From assembly GCF_002563675.1 (NCBI RefSeq), contig NZ_PDJC01000001.1, forward strand, positions 3,198,477 to 3,262,476: DNA of 64,000 nt, given 5' to 3'. The DNA is from Propionicimonas paludicola (GTDB taxonomy: Bacteria > Actinomycetota > Actinomycetes > Propionibacteriales > Propionibacteriaceae). The notes below the pieces were generated by a model, which was not told the DNA's origin, searched no databases, and saw nothing but the letters and a program-made list of their open reading frames with translations. This document shows, one piece after another, positions 49,410 to 58,332 of the stretch; position 1 is the stretch's first letter, and the number at the start of each line of letters is the position of its first letter. The position numbers and the translations under genes were made by a program.

Positions 49410-51002
49410 GTGAACGAGCACTTTTTCCGCAGACAATCTACATATGCTCGAATTCGTGATCTCAGTACTCCTGACCACTGGGTTGTCTACGTGGGACTAG
49501 GCGCCACGATCGACCGAACGGATGTCAGCTGGAGCAACTTGGTTCAGCAGTTGCTCGGGAAGTTCTGGAAGGAGACGGATGCCAATCTGGAGGATGTCTC
49601 TGATTGGGTGACGAACCTCGGACCCGAGCGTGCGGCAACTGCGGCTGAAGCCCTGTATCAGTGGCGAGACAAGGGCAATTGGGTTGGTCATCTGCAAGCT
49701 GATCTTGGTTCGATTCTCTATGGGCCGCGCCGCATGATGGCCGGAATGCTGCTCCAGGCGCTGAGCATGTGGGCCGCGATGATTGCGTGGCAAGGAGGAT
49801 CAGTCCTTTTTGTCACTCCCAATTACGACAGCTATCTCTATGAGGAGTTGCATCTTCAGTCGGAAGGGCTGGCTCCGCGGGTGGTGTTGAACCCTGTGGT
49901 GGTCTTAGGCGAGGGCGAGGGCCTTCCCGGCAACGTCACTAGCCCGGGCTCACTGACGTGTGTGCACCTGCATGGATCGGTGCCCTACGGCGACCGCCCT
50001 GTCGGAATTCCAGTCGTAGGTGAGGTTACCTACAGCATGACGAGTGCCCGCACGTCCGCGTTCCTAACTGAGTGCATTGAGTCTGCGCGACTGCTGATAG
50101 TGGGCTCGTCAGTAAGCGACGGGCCACTAGTTTCGAGTTTGATAGCTACTTCAAGCTCTGAGGGCCTGCAACCGCGCTATGCGATCCTGCCGCATCAAGG
50201 CTCGGAGTGGCTTGCGTCATCAGGTGTTCGCCACGGCATAAAGGCGCTTAGCTCTGACCGGCTCGCTGCGCTGGCGCTCACCGCCATCAATCCGGACTTC
50301 TACTCACAAGTAGCGCAACTGCTTCTCGAAAGCACCTGGGCACTCATGCGCGGCGACGTGGATCGTCTTGAAACCGTAAGGTACCGACGGAGGTACGACG
50401 AACGGTTGGCGCGTTGGTGGAGGGGTTGGTCCGGGCACTGTGATGACTCGGCAGCCCAGGCGTTCCACCACGACATTCTTGACAGGTATCTGAAGATGGT
50501 GCGCTTCCAGCTTGGCGCCAGCCCGGACGAAGGGTTGAAGATTGAGATATGGGCGCGATGGAGCCCGAACCATCTGCGCGAACTGGCACTTTGGGCGGCC
50601 TCCATTGGGACTTGGCGCGACCACGAGCTTATGCGTCGCGACACTATCTCGCTTGAGAGTCCATATTTCGCGGTTCGGGTGTTCTGCGCAGGCTCGCCGC
50701 AGTTGGACGCCGCCGGTGCAGACGCGCCAGGGAGATGGAAGACGTCGTTTGGAATGCCCCTTTGGCATGATGGCAAGGGTGATGGGCCAGTTCCCGTGGG
50801 TGTTGTCGTCGTCTCCAGCACATGGGGAGTGAAAGCGGGTCCCGGCCATGGCGAGAGCTCGCTAAGGGAAAGGAACCTTGATCGCATTCAGCGAGCGATG
50901 CCGTGGCTGGAGGAGGCAGGTGAACTGATCCTTGACAAGGAGATTCCAGCCAAGAGTCGGGGCGAAGTGCTGCGTGAGATTGACCGCGCGCTGGGTGCCT
51001 AA
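49410..51002 (+). CDS. SIR2-domain protein (putative NADase, defence-associated)
   Basis: 530 residues. The SIR2-like core occupies about 24-300: VVYVGLGATI (residues 26-34, a GAGxS variant), TPNYDSYLYEEL (N138, D140), VHLHGS (H188), then LLIVGSSVSDGPL. In defence proteins such domains cleave NAD+ during phage infection. The C-terminal 230 residues are unrecognised and could be a sensor. GTG start at 49410; no Shine-Dalgarno is obvious, and TAGGGC lies 6 nt upstream. It stands alone. Confidence 0.75.
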   Translation: MNEHFFRRQSTYARIRDLSTPDHWVVYVGLGATIDRTDVSWSNLVQQLLGKFWKETDANLEDVSDWVTNLGPERAATAAEALYQWRDKGNWVGHLQADLGSILYGPRRMMAGMLLQALSMWAAMIAWQGGSVLFVTPNYDSYLYEELHLQSEGLAPRVVLNPVVVLGEGEGLPGNVTSPGSLTCVHLHGSVPYGDRPVGIPVVGEVTYSMTSARTSAFLTECIESARLLIVGSSVSDGPLVSSLIATSSSEGLQPRYAILPHQGSEWLASSGVRHGIKALSSDRLAALALTAINPDFYSQVAQLLLESTWALMRGDVDRLETVRYRRRYDERLARWWRGWSGHCDDSAAQAFHHDILDRYLKMVRFQLGASPDEGLKIEIWARWSPNHLRELALWAASIGTWRDHELMRRDTISLESPYFAVRVFCAGSPQLDAAGADAPGRWKTSFGMPLWHDGKGDGPVPVGVVVVSSTWGVKAGPGHGESSLRERNLDRIQRAMPWLEEAGELILDKEIPAKSRGEVLREIDRALGA

Positions 51003-51008
51003 CGGAGG

Positions 51009-51197
51009 CTAGAGCGGTTTGGCCTCTGGATTCACCATGGCGATATCGGAGACAAGCCAACGGTTTCGCCGAAGGTTGCGGCGGTATACAGCCTCAAGCT
51101 TCGCGCGAGTCGCGGGGTCGCCCACCCCCTTGGTGAGCTCACGCAGAGTGAACACCTCGGTTGGCTTGAGGTCCTTCACAGGCTCATCGAGGGTCAT
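51009..51197 (-). CDS. Small hypothetical protein
   Basis: 62 residues, acidic then basic (LKPTEVFTLRELTKGVGDPATRAKLEAVYRRNLRRNRWLVSDIAMVNPEA), predicted helical. AAGGGAA precedes the ATG at 51197. It is convergent with, and 6 nt from, the SIR2 gene. No family recognised; a nucleic-acid-binding role is possible from the basic helix. Confidence 0.5.
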   Translation of the reverse strand: MTLDEPVKDLKPTEVFTLRELTKGVGDPATRAKLEAVYRRNLRRNRWLVSDIAMVNPEAKPL

Positions 51198-51933
51198 GCG
51201 TCGTTCCCTTCCCCGGGGCACACCGACATGAAACCGCGCGGGTGGTGGTACGCGACCCCGGTGCCAGTAGCCGTTCGGTCATGCGACCACACCGGACATC
51301 TGGGTTGAGTGGCCGTTCCTGCCGAACTTGGCGCGGGTTCCGCGACGCGAATGTGTCGCGGGGAGAAGGCGAGTGTGTCGCTGCTCAACTCAACTCGGAC
51401 TAATTGCGGTTCCTGATACGCACCAACAGTCACCATGTGAGCATCCTGCAATACCTGACGCGGTTCGCCACGTAGGCGAACCGCGTGTTGCAGTTCGAGA
51501 AATTGCACCAAGTGCTCCAGTGTGACGTCGTGCGTCGGCTCGCGTCTTGCTTCAACTACAGAAGCTGCGGTTATCGTCCACCGCAGAGGCTGGGCTTGGC
51601 AAGTACCCTTTCGTTGGCCGGTCGGCTAGGGGGTCGCCGCGGATCGTGCGCTAGTTGGTGCCTGAGTGCTGCCCCACATCCGACCGCAAGGCGGGGTCCG
51701 TCGCTGTGACCTGGGCATACTCCCGCCGCGTCTGCGGCGACCTGTTTGCGCCGTGGTGAGCCGGAGGCCTTGTAGTCCAGGGCCGTCGGGTCAGGGTTGG
51801 GGCTTAGGCGGTCTGAGCGACGGTGGCGGCGACGACGTGAAGGTCGCGCATCGCGGCAGAGTGAGGCACCGGACGGAAATCGTTGATCAACCGGGCGAGG
51901 GCGGTCGCGGCGGCTCGGATCGGCCGCTGAGCC
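51198..51933. other. 736-bp region without a supported gene
   Basis: Open frames here show no recognisable domains. It contains the perfect inverted repeat at 51458-51486. It may hold remnants of older inserted DNA between the SIR2 gene and the MarR cluster. Confidence 0.5.
51458..51486. repeat. 12-bp perfect inverted repeat
   Basis: ACGCGGTTCGCC (51458-51469), a 5-nt loop ACGTA, and GGCGAACCGCGT (51475-51486). No U tract follows in either direction. It could be a bidirectional terminator, a protein-binding site or a recombination-associated palindrome. Confidence 0.7.
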
Positions 51934-52383
51934 TCAGGAGTCGGCGATGGTGCTCAGCAGCGCGCAGGCGTGGGCGATGGCGTGCTGGTCCTCGGCGTTG
52001 AGGGCGCGGAGTTGGGCGTCCAGCCAGGCGTGGCGCTGGGTGCGGGTGGTCGCGGCGATGTCGTCGCCTTCGGGGGTGGTGCGGAAGAGCACCTTGCGGC
52101 GGTCTTTCGGGTCGGGGGTGCGGATCGCGTAGCCGGCGGAGGTGAGTCGGTTCACGCTCTGGCTCATGGACGCCGGCGCGACCTGGCCGTACTCGCTGAG
52201 CTCGGTCAGGGTCTGCGGGCCGTGCTTGTGTAGCCAGATGAGCACGTCCAGGGCGGTGTCGCCGAGGCTGCCTTCGGGACGTTCGCTGCGGAAGCGGCGA
52301 TAGAGCCGTCCCACCGTGGACCTGACCTGGCCTCCGAGACCTCCGTCGAGGGCGTCGTCCACTCCGTTTGCTTCCGTCTCCAT
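51934..52383 (-). CDS. MarR-family transcriptional regulator
   Basis: 149 residues with a MarR winged helix at about residues 45-110: ALDVLIWLHKHGPQTLTELSEYGQVAPASMSQSVNRLTSAGYAIRTPDPKDRRKVLFRTTPEG. Dimerisation helices flank it. It is divergent from an MFS exporter and lies next to twin TTAG-N5-CTAA sites at 52390-52426, so it probably represses the exporter and itself until a drug-like ligand binds. Confidence 0.93.
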   Translation of the reverse strand: METEANGVDDALDGGLGGQVRSTVGRLYRRFRSERPEGSLGDTALDVLIWLHKHGPQTLTELSEYGQVAPASMSQSVNRLTSAGYAIRTPDPKDRRKVLFRTTPEGDDIAATTRTQRHAWLDAQLRALNAEDQHAIAHACALLSTIADS

Positions 52384-52389
52384 AGATCG

Positions 52390-52426
52390 TTAGCATACCT
52401 AAAAGACGATCTTTAGTACACCTAAA
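52390..52426. promoter_or_regulatory. Twin MarR operators (TTAG-N5-CTAA x2)
   Basis: TTAGCATACCTAA (52390-52402) and TTAGTACACCTAA (52413-52425). Each is a TTAG/CTAA dyad, centres 23 bp apart (about two helical turns), in the gap between the MarR and MFS genes. An outer AGATCGT/ACGATCT pair spans the first site. Confidence 0.75.
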
Positions 52427-52469
52427 CATCGTGACTCGCCAACCACCGATGCCTTCCTCGGAGCTACCC

Positions 52470-53885
52470 ATGTCATCACCCACCGCCGCTGCAGGGTCAG
52501 CCGTGATGGAGAAGCCGTTCTCGTGGCGGTTCACCACCCCGCTGTTCATTGGCTCGGCGCTGAACCCGATCAACAGCTCGATGATCGCCACGGCGCTCGT
52601 CCCGATCGCCACCGGACTGGGCGTCCCCATCGGGCAGACCGCTTCCCTGGTGACCGCCCTCTACCTGGCCAGCGCGATCGCCCAGCCCACCGCGGGCAAG
52701 TTGGCCGCGGTGTTCGGCGCCCGACGGGTCTTCGTCGTCGGGATCGTCCTCGTGCTGCTCGGCGGCGTGCTGGGGGGAGTGGCGCCGAGCCTGGCGATGG
52801 TGCTGTCCGCCCGGGTGTTGATCGGGCTGGGGACGTCGTGTGCCTACCCGTCCGCCATGATGCTGATCCAGCGTCGGGCCGCGCAGACCGGCATGGAGAA
52901 GCCGCCCGGCGGCGTGCTCGGTGGTCTGCAGATCGCAGGGATGGCCACCGCAGCGCTCGGCCTGCCGATCGGCGGGGTGATCGTGCAGACCATCGGCTGG
53001 CGTTGGGTGTTCTTCATCAACGTCCCCGCGGCGCTGATCGCCCTAGCCGCAACGCTGATCTGGATCCCGCGCGACCCCGTCCCGCAGGAGCGCAGGAACG
53101 TCCGCGGCGTGCTGTCCAGCATCGACCTAGCCGGGATCATCGGCTTCGGGCTGGCCACGATCGCGCTGCTGCTATTCCTGTTCTCCCTGCAGAACCCCAA
53201 CTGGACGATGCTGGCCGCCGCCGTGGTCCTGTTCGTCGCACTGACCCTGTCGGAACTGCGCGCCGCGTCCCCGTTCCTCGACGTGCGACTGCTCGTCCGC
53301 AACGGTGCCCTGACCCGCACCTACATCCGCTTCGCCCTGGTCGGGCTGTGCGTCTACGTGGTCATGTACGGCGTCACCCAATGGATGGAGGCCGCGCGCG
53401 GCATGTCCGCGCTGAGCGTCGGACTGCTCCTGCTGCCGATGGGGGTCATCTCCGGGGTGATCGTCGCGCCGATCTCGAAGCGCAACCTGGTCCGCGGGCC
53501 GGTGATTGTCGCGGCCGTCGCCAGCCTGATCGGCTCCATCGGCGTGGCCTTCCTCACCTCCGACACCAACATCGCGTGGATCATTGCGATCACGGTGGTC
53601 TTCGGTGTGGTGCTGGGGACGGCCTCCAGCGGCAACCAACTCGCCCTCTACCTCGAGGCGCCACCCGAGCAGCTCGGCGTCGCGTCCGGCCTCTTGCGGA
53701 CGTTCGGCTACATCGGCTCGATCGCGTCCTCGGCCATCGCCGGCATCGTCTTCCACACCGAAGCCACCGACAGCGGCGTCCGCACCATCGGCGCGATCAT
53801 GATCGTGGTCAGCCTCATCGCGGTCGCTTTCACGGTCTTCGACCGCTCCCTCCGCCGCCACGCCGGCACCACGTCCCACGCCTAG
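52470..53885 (+). CDS. MFS drug exporter (DHA2-like)
   Basis: 471 residues from the ATG at 52470, which has GGAG 6 nt upstream; GTG 52431 is an in-frame alternative overlapping the operator region. About fourteen hydrophobic helices; motifs include SMIATALVPIATGLG in helix 1, a loop GKLAAVFGARRVF, and motif C-like GLGTSCAYPSAMMLI / GGLQIAGMATAALGLPIGGVI. It likely uses the proton gradient to export a drug or toxic compound. Controlled by the divergent MarR gene; a YbhB-family gene follows. Confidence 0.9.
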   Translation: MSSPTAAAGSAVMEKPFSWRFTTPLFIGSALNPINSSMIATALVPIATGLGVPIGQTASLVTALYLASAIAQPTAGKLAAVFGARRVFVVGIVLVLLGGVLGGVAPSLAMVLSARVLIGLGTSCAYPSAMMLIQRRAAQTGMEKPPGGVLGGLQIAGMATAALGLPIGGVIVQTIGWRWVFFINVPAALIALAATLIWIPRDPVPQERRNVRGVLSSIDLAGIIGFGLATIALLLFLFSLQNPNWTMLAAAVVLFVALTLSELRAASPFLDVRLLVRNGALTRTYIRFALVGLCVYVVMYGVTQWMEAARGMSALSVGLLLLPMGVISGVIVAPISKRNLVRGPVIVAAVASLIGSIGVAFLTSDTNIAWIIAITVVFGVVLGTASSGNQLALYLEAPPEQLGVASGLLRTFGYIGSIASSAIAGIVFHTEATDSGVRTIGAIMIVVSLIAVAFTVFDRSLRRHAGTTSHA

Positions 53886-53899
53886 AAGGAAGCCAGTTC

Positions 53900-54466
53900 A
53901 TGCCCGTCAACCCCCTAGGCGTCCTGCTCCGCAAGCGGCGTGCCGGACACCACACCCTCGCCTGGGCCACGCCCGAACTGCAGGCACCCGGAACCTTCGT
54001 GCTGACCAGCCCGGCCTTCGACCACGGCACTCCGATCCCGCCCCGACATCGCGGACGGATGCGCGGACCCAACATCTCACCGGCCCTGACCTGGACTCCG
54101 CCGCCGGCGGGCACTCAGGAGCTCGTCCTCATCGTTCAGGACCCCGATGTGCCTCTCGGCCGACCGGCCACGCATGCCCTCACTCTCGGCATCGACCCCA
54201 CTGCCCAGGGCATCCCGGAGAACGGGCTCACTCACCCCAGCCCCGTCCGTGGACTCCGCCACGGCAAGGGCGGTCTCGGTCGCCGCGGCTACTCAGGTCC
54301 GCTGCCGATTCGCTCCCACGGCCCGCACAGCTACGTGTTTCAGCTGTTCGCCCTCGACCAGCAGATCGATCTGCCCGACACGTTCACCCTGGACGACACC
54401 GTCCAGGCCATGGCTGGACATGTGATCGCCCGCGCCCGTCTGGACGGGACCTACGAGATCCGCTGA
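53900..54466 (+). CDS. YbhB/YbcL (PEBP/RKIP-like) family protein
   Basis: 188 residues of the phosphatidylethanolamine-binding protein fold: LTSPAFDHGTPIPPRH, GPNISPALTWTPPPAG, LVLIVQDPDVPLG, the conserved GYSGPLPIRSHGPHSYVFQLFALD, and a C-terminal QAMAGHVIARARLDGTYE. Bacterial members have no agreed function. It is 14 nt after the MFS gene with AAGGA, so part of the MarR-controlled operon. Confidence 0.92.
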   Translation: MPVNPLGVLLRKRRAGHHTLAWATPELQAPGTFVLTSPAFDHGTPIPPRHRGRMRGPNISPALTWTPPPAGTQELVLIVQDPDVPLGRPATHALTLGIDPTAQGIPENGLTHPSPVRGLRHGKGGLGRRGYSGPLPIRSHGPHSYVFQLFALDQQIDLPDTFTLDDTVQAMAGHVIARARLDGTYEIR

Positions 54467-54631
54467 CGGCACACAATCACGTTCGCCAGCGAGGAACCCT
54501 GCGATCACTCGAGTCGGGTGCGCGCACTCATCTCCGCTAGCTGCACTGTCGCCTCATCGCCTGCAGTCAGGCGTGGCTGTTGTATCCCTCAGTGCCCCTT
54601 GGTGTGCGGGAGGGCAGGCGGTGCTGACAAG

Positions 54632-54657
54632 GGTGAGAGTTGGCCCAAACTCTCACC
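54632..54657. repeat. 10-bp perfect inverted repeat before the STAND-like gene
   Basis: GGTGAGAGTT (54632-54641) and AACTCTCACC (54648-54657) with a 6-nt loop. It lies between YbhB and the 54721 gene in a 254-bp gap with no gene. It may terminate the YbhB operon or act as an operator. Confidence 0.6.
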
Positions 54658-54701
54658 GCCGATTACCCATGCGTGTCATAGTTGAGAGCAAGCGAATACT
54701 A

Positions 54702-54725
54702 GATAATTGAGGATTATCTGTTGTC
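54702..54725 (+). repeat. 24-bp inverted repeat, left copy (contains Shine-Dalgarno and TTG start)
   Basis: Identical, as a reverse complement, to 58328-58351. It contains the dyad AGATAAT-TGAGG-ATTATCT (54701-54719), whose loop carries the GAGG ribosome site, and ends with TTGTC, the first codons of the STAND-like gene. The pair flanks the two convergent genes. Confidence 0.95.
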
Positions 54726-57216
54726 CAGCGTCATGCAGGTGCTCGGCTACGACACGGTCGTGCGGGAGTTGTCGGAAGGCCTCAAAACCGCCGATGAAAT
54801 CCAGCTTCTAACCGGGCCTCCTGGCGTAGGCAAGTCAACGATCGCAAGAGTGGTTGGCTCTGCTTGGCAGGACGCAGGAGGCGTGACTCTCACTGCCGTC
54901 GGTGACATCGATCGCAGCGCCTCAACGCTCGCGCCCTTCGGCTACGCACTCGAGAGCCTGCCGCAGGGATGGAGGGGTGCGGTACCAGTCGTGGCTGGCA
55001 TAGGCCAGATGGCCCTGGCTGCCGTGAACATGGCGGGCCTCGTCGAAGGGCTTGCTCAGGTGGTGGATGGCGCAAGGCGGCTCGGCCCATCCCGCAAGAG
55101 GGGACACTCCCGAGTCTTCAGCGATGCCGAGCAGCATGCCCTAGCCGTGTTGGAGCGGGCGTCTAGGAAGCGACCGCTACTCCTGATCGCCGATAACCTG
55201 CATTGGTGGGACGCGGGTTCCTTAAAGTTCCTTAGCTCATTGCTAGACGAAGAGTTGCGAGAGTCGTATCCCTTCCTGACTCAGCTTCGCGTGATTGCTG
55301 TTGAGACTCTCGCCAAGTATCAAGGCGTTGTCTATCCGCGAGCCCATGACGACGCGCTTGCCGCCAGGTGGGTTCGCCGCCGTGAGCTAGGTGAGATAGT
55401 TCCATCCCAGTTCCGAGAAGTCCTGACCGCTTTTGGTGCGCCGGCTGGCACGCCGAGCGAGACGGTGGAGGACATTTACGCGCTGACTGGCGGACACCTG
55501 CAGCTGGCTCAGCGGGCGGCGGAGTACCTATCCCGCTACGGGCCCAGCCAACTCACAACCATGAGCATCACAGCCTTTCGGCGAGAGCTGTTCGGCGAAC
55601 GCGTGCGCGCACTCGGCAATGTTGGTAACGAGCTCCACTCCCTACTGCAGATCGCGGCAACCATCGGGCTCACCTTCCGACAAGCCGAGGTTGTGTGCGC
55701 CTACCCCGGCGAGGATGCCGAGGCGCGTCGCCTGATCCGGAGGTGCTGCGATGAACGCGTCATCGAAGGAGGAGCGAGCACATACCGTTTTGTGCACGAC
55801 ATCATCCGCGAGTACTTCCGCGATCCCGAACTGACTGACGGCGTGGAAGTGCATGAGCGGCTAATGGACTGCCTACGGGTCCTCCGGCCTGATGACTATG
55901 AGACCCGCTGCATCAACGCACTTCGTGCTGAGCGGACGAAGGAGGCTGCAGTCCTAGGACTTCAAGCGGGCCTCCAGGCCACCCGAGATCACAGCAGGAC
56001 CCTAGAGGACCTCTCTCCAGAGGTCCGACAAGCCATTGCTGATGGCGGGCTAGCTGACGCGCTCAGTGCACTGGTGCAGGCAACCATCGCTCTCGGCGCC
56101 TACGAGTTTGAGAAGTGCCTTGATCTGGTCGATCGCGTTCCACGAGGTTTGGCACGCTCGGTCAATGCTGAGGCGGACTGCATAGCTGCGGCGTGCCTGA
56201 TGGCCACTCGGAGTGAGGTGAACCGACGGTCTGGCCGGGAACTGTTGCACTCCTGGCGGGGTATCGAGTCAGAGGAGTTCGACCTGGGTTTTCGGCTTAT
56301 GCGCCACCTCCTTTACGGCCTCGCAATGACCACAGATAAGGGCGAAGCTCGCGCGCTTGAACGGGATCTCCGAAGCCGTCTCGAGAGTCGAGTTGGCTTC
56401 GACGAGAGCGCTGGTGACCAACTCCACATCCTCGACAGAAGCGCCGGTGCAGTCGAGCAGCCGGATATCGCTCTCCGCCGTACAAGACGCGCCGCCGAGT
56501 ACTTCGCGCCGCGTGACGAAGAGTCTGTCATTCGGAAACCACTTGAGTACTACCGGTGCCTCCTGAACTATGGGGCGAACCTAATCTGCAACGCTCGCTA
56601 CGACGATGCGATCACGGCGCATGAGAGACTCGTTGCTTTGATCGACGACTTCGAACCGGGGACCTTCCCGAGGGTGGACTACGCGCACGGCAATCATCTG
56701 CTGGCCAGCCTCCGCGGCGGCCGAGTCACGCCGGGTGAGGCTGCCTCGCGTCAACGAGAGATCATCGCCGTGCACGGCAATAGAGAAGACCCCTTCTATC
56801 TTCATAACGCCTTCGCCGTGTACCTAGCACTCTCCGGTGACCTCGATGGTGCGCTTAGTCAGTTCAAGATTCTTCGCAGTCACCTCAATGCCACCCGCAC
56901 AAGTCCTGAGCCCAGCATGGTCTACCTTCTCGGCAGCAACGAGACCGCCGTTCGGTTTTTAGCCGGCGAAGACTTCGATGTACTGCGGGTGTGGGACGGC
57001 CTTGGGACAACGCTCTCCGCCATCGCCTACACCACCGTCAGCTTTCTTGAACGTCGGCATCTGTTTCTACGCGAGAGCTTCACGGAAGCGAGCCTCACGC
57101 CGAGCGAGTTTGATCGGTATGTGATCGACCGCCATCCGGTGGAGTTCGGCCCGTTGTGGGACAACTACGGAAGAGGGTTCCGGCTACCGGAGGTGGAGCT
57201 CTGGCGAGACTCCTGA
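54721..57216 (+). CDS. STAND/AAA-like ATPase with helical repeats
   Basis: 831 residues from a TTG start inside the repeat. P-loop GPPGVGKST (32-40), Walker B LLLIADNLHWWD (153-164), an NTPase region to about 330 (with an Arg-rich helical domain), then a C-terminal half of TPR-like helices (YDDAITAHERLVALIDDFEPGTF). There is no C-terminal LuxR HTH. STAND ATPases act as regulators or defence sensors; the trigger is unknown. Its 3' end overlaps the convergent ATP-grasp gene by 33 nt. Confidence 0.75.
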   Translation: MSSVMQVLGYDTVVRELSEGLKTADEIQLLTGPPGVGKSTIARVVGSAWQDAGGVTLTAVGDIDRSASTLAPFGYALESLPQGWRGAVPVVAGIGQMALAAVNMAGLVEGLAQVVDGARRLGPSRKRGHSRVFSDAEQHALAVLERASRKRPLLLIADNLHWWDAGSLKFLSSLLDEELRESYPFLTQLRVIAVETLAKYQGVVYPRAHDDALAARWVRRRELGEIVPSQFREVLTAFGAPAGTPSETVEDIYALTGGHLQLAQRAAEYLSRYGPSQLTTMSITAFRRELFGERVRALGNVGNELHSLLQIAATIGLTFRQAEVVCAYPGEDAEARRLIRRCCDERVIEGGASTYRFVHDIIREYFRDPELTDGVEVHERLMDCLRVLRPDDYETRCINALRAERTKEAAVLGLQAGLQATRDHSRTLEDLSPEVRQAIADGGLADALSALVQATIALGAYEFEKCLDLVDRVPRGLARSVNAEADCIAAACLMATRSEVNRRSGRELLHSWRGIESEEFDLGFRLMRHLLYGLAMTTDKGEARALERDLRSRLESRVGFDESAGDQLHILDRSAGAVEQPDIALRRTRRAAEYFAPRDEESVIRKPLEYYRCLLNYGANLICNARYDDAITAHERLVALIDDFEPGTFPRVDYAHGNHLLASLRGGRVTPGEAASRQREIIAVHGNREDPFYLHNAFAVYLALSGDLDGALSQFKILRSHLNATRTSPEPSMVYLLGSNETAVRFLAGEDFDVLRVWDGLGTTLSAIAYTTVSFLERRHLFLRESFTEASLTPSEFDRYVIDRHPVEFGPLWDNYGRGFRLPEVELWRDS

Positions 57217-58332
57217 GGGAGTCCGTATGCCCGATGCTGGCAGACTGGCGGCCAGTATCGCCCGAAGGAACTCCTCGTGAGTGAAACCCCAGTGCGACAT
57301 TGACGCGAAAGCCGAGCTGCCCCTGCTCAGGCCCGGGGACACTCCGACGTCGAAGATGAAGGGGTTCCCCGACTCGTCGACACGGAAGTCGATCCGGGCG
57401 AAGGCATCCAGCTCTAGTGCGATGAAGGCCCGGAGTGCGAGAGAGTGAAGCCGTCCGACAAGGTCTTGGTCTGTGAGCGCTTGGTACGTGACTCCGCCAG
57501 ACATCAGGTTGTCATCAATCGTCATGACTGCTTCTGGATCCAATGGTGCCTTCGCAAGGACTGCGACAACGGGGGGAGTACCCATCAACTCGGGTGTCGC
57601 GAGTACGGGAACGCAGACTTCTTGCCCCGCGACGAACTCCTGCACGGTCACGGATTGACCGATCCGCTCCGCGATTGCCGCGACCCGGTTCGTGCTGGTC
57701 GAGTCAGCGAGGAAGATCGACTCGTCCGTTACGCCAACCGACCACGACTCGTAGGTCGACTTCGCAATGACCTTCAGGCCCTCTGTGGGTGAATGGCCGC
57801 CGGCCCAGCCGGTTTCCTTGCGGTAGTGCCAGGTGCGAGGCGTGGGCAGTCCCAGACTGCTCAGCAGGCTCAGATAGTGGAACTTGTGGCGACCTAGCGC
57901 ACAGGCGTAGGCGTTCGAGTTGGCGCAGAGGAACCCGTATGAATCTGCGACGGCGGGCACTAGTGCCTTGCGTCCTGGCATGAACGCGTCGTGCGCGATC
58001 GAGCCTTCAATGCCGTTGTAGACGACCTTCATGCGCCGCTGGAGTGAGCCGAGTCGGCCGGATGCCGCAGCACCGATGAACTCCCGCTCACCCTCGAACA
58101 ACTCTACGTAGGCCCCGATGCTGCGGAACGCCTCCACCGTCTGCCTCAACTGCTCATCGGATACGCATCGCTGAGTGAAGAACGCTCGCTCAAGACCGGG
58201 GCGCTCCCCCGCGCGGCTCGGCCGATCGTAGACGAGAAAGAGTGCAAGCTCGGGTGCTTCACGCTCCATCCGCCGGATAAGGGCCTTGACCGCCGCCCGA
58301 CCATCACCAGCGGCTTCATTGTTCGCTGACAA
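57184..58332 (-). CDS. ATP-grasp ligase (D-Ala-D-Ala ligase-like)
   Basis: 382 residues from a TTG start within the right repeat copy. The ATP-grasp fold is shown by AFMPGRKALVPAVADSYGFLCANSNAYACALGRHKF, LPTPRTW, VQEFVAGQEVCVPVLA and FARIDFRVDESGNPFIFDVGVSPGLS (metal-binding Asp/Glu replaced in part: DFRVDE...DVGVSPG where NxNxxPG is usual). It could ligate amino acids or small acids in a peptide or secondary metabolite; no substrate can be read. It follows the recombinase gene by 10 nt on the same strand. Confidence 0.8.
   Translation of the reverse strand: MSANNEAAGDGRAAVKALIRRMEREAPELALFLVYDRPSRAGERPGLERAFFTQRCVSDEQLRQTVEAFRSIGAYVELFEGEREFIGAAASGRLGSLQRRMKVVYNGIEGSIAHDAFMPGRKALVPAVADSYGFLCANSNAYACALGRHKFHYLSLLSSLGLPTPRTWHYRKETGWAGGHSPTEGLKVIAKSTYESWSVGVTDESIFLADSTSTNRVAAIAERIGQSVTVQEFVAGQEVCVPVLATPELMGTPPVVAVLAKAPLDPEAVMTIDDNLMSGGVTYQALTDQDLVGRLHSLALRAFIALELDAFARIDFRVDESGNPFIFDVGVSPGLSRGSSAFASMSHWGFTHEEFLRAILAASLPASGIRTPSGVSPELHLR

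Noticed and set aside
51198..51933. Minus-strand open frame of about 105 codons ending near 51194
   Set aside because: No recognisable domain or ribosome site, and the composition is unlike the neighbouring genes; left unannotated.
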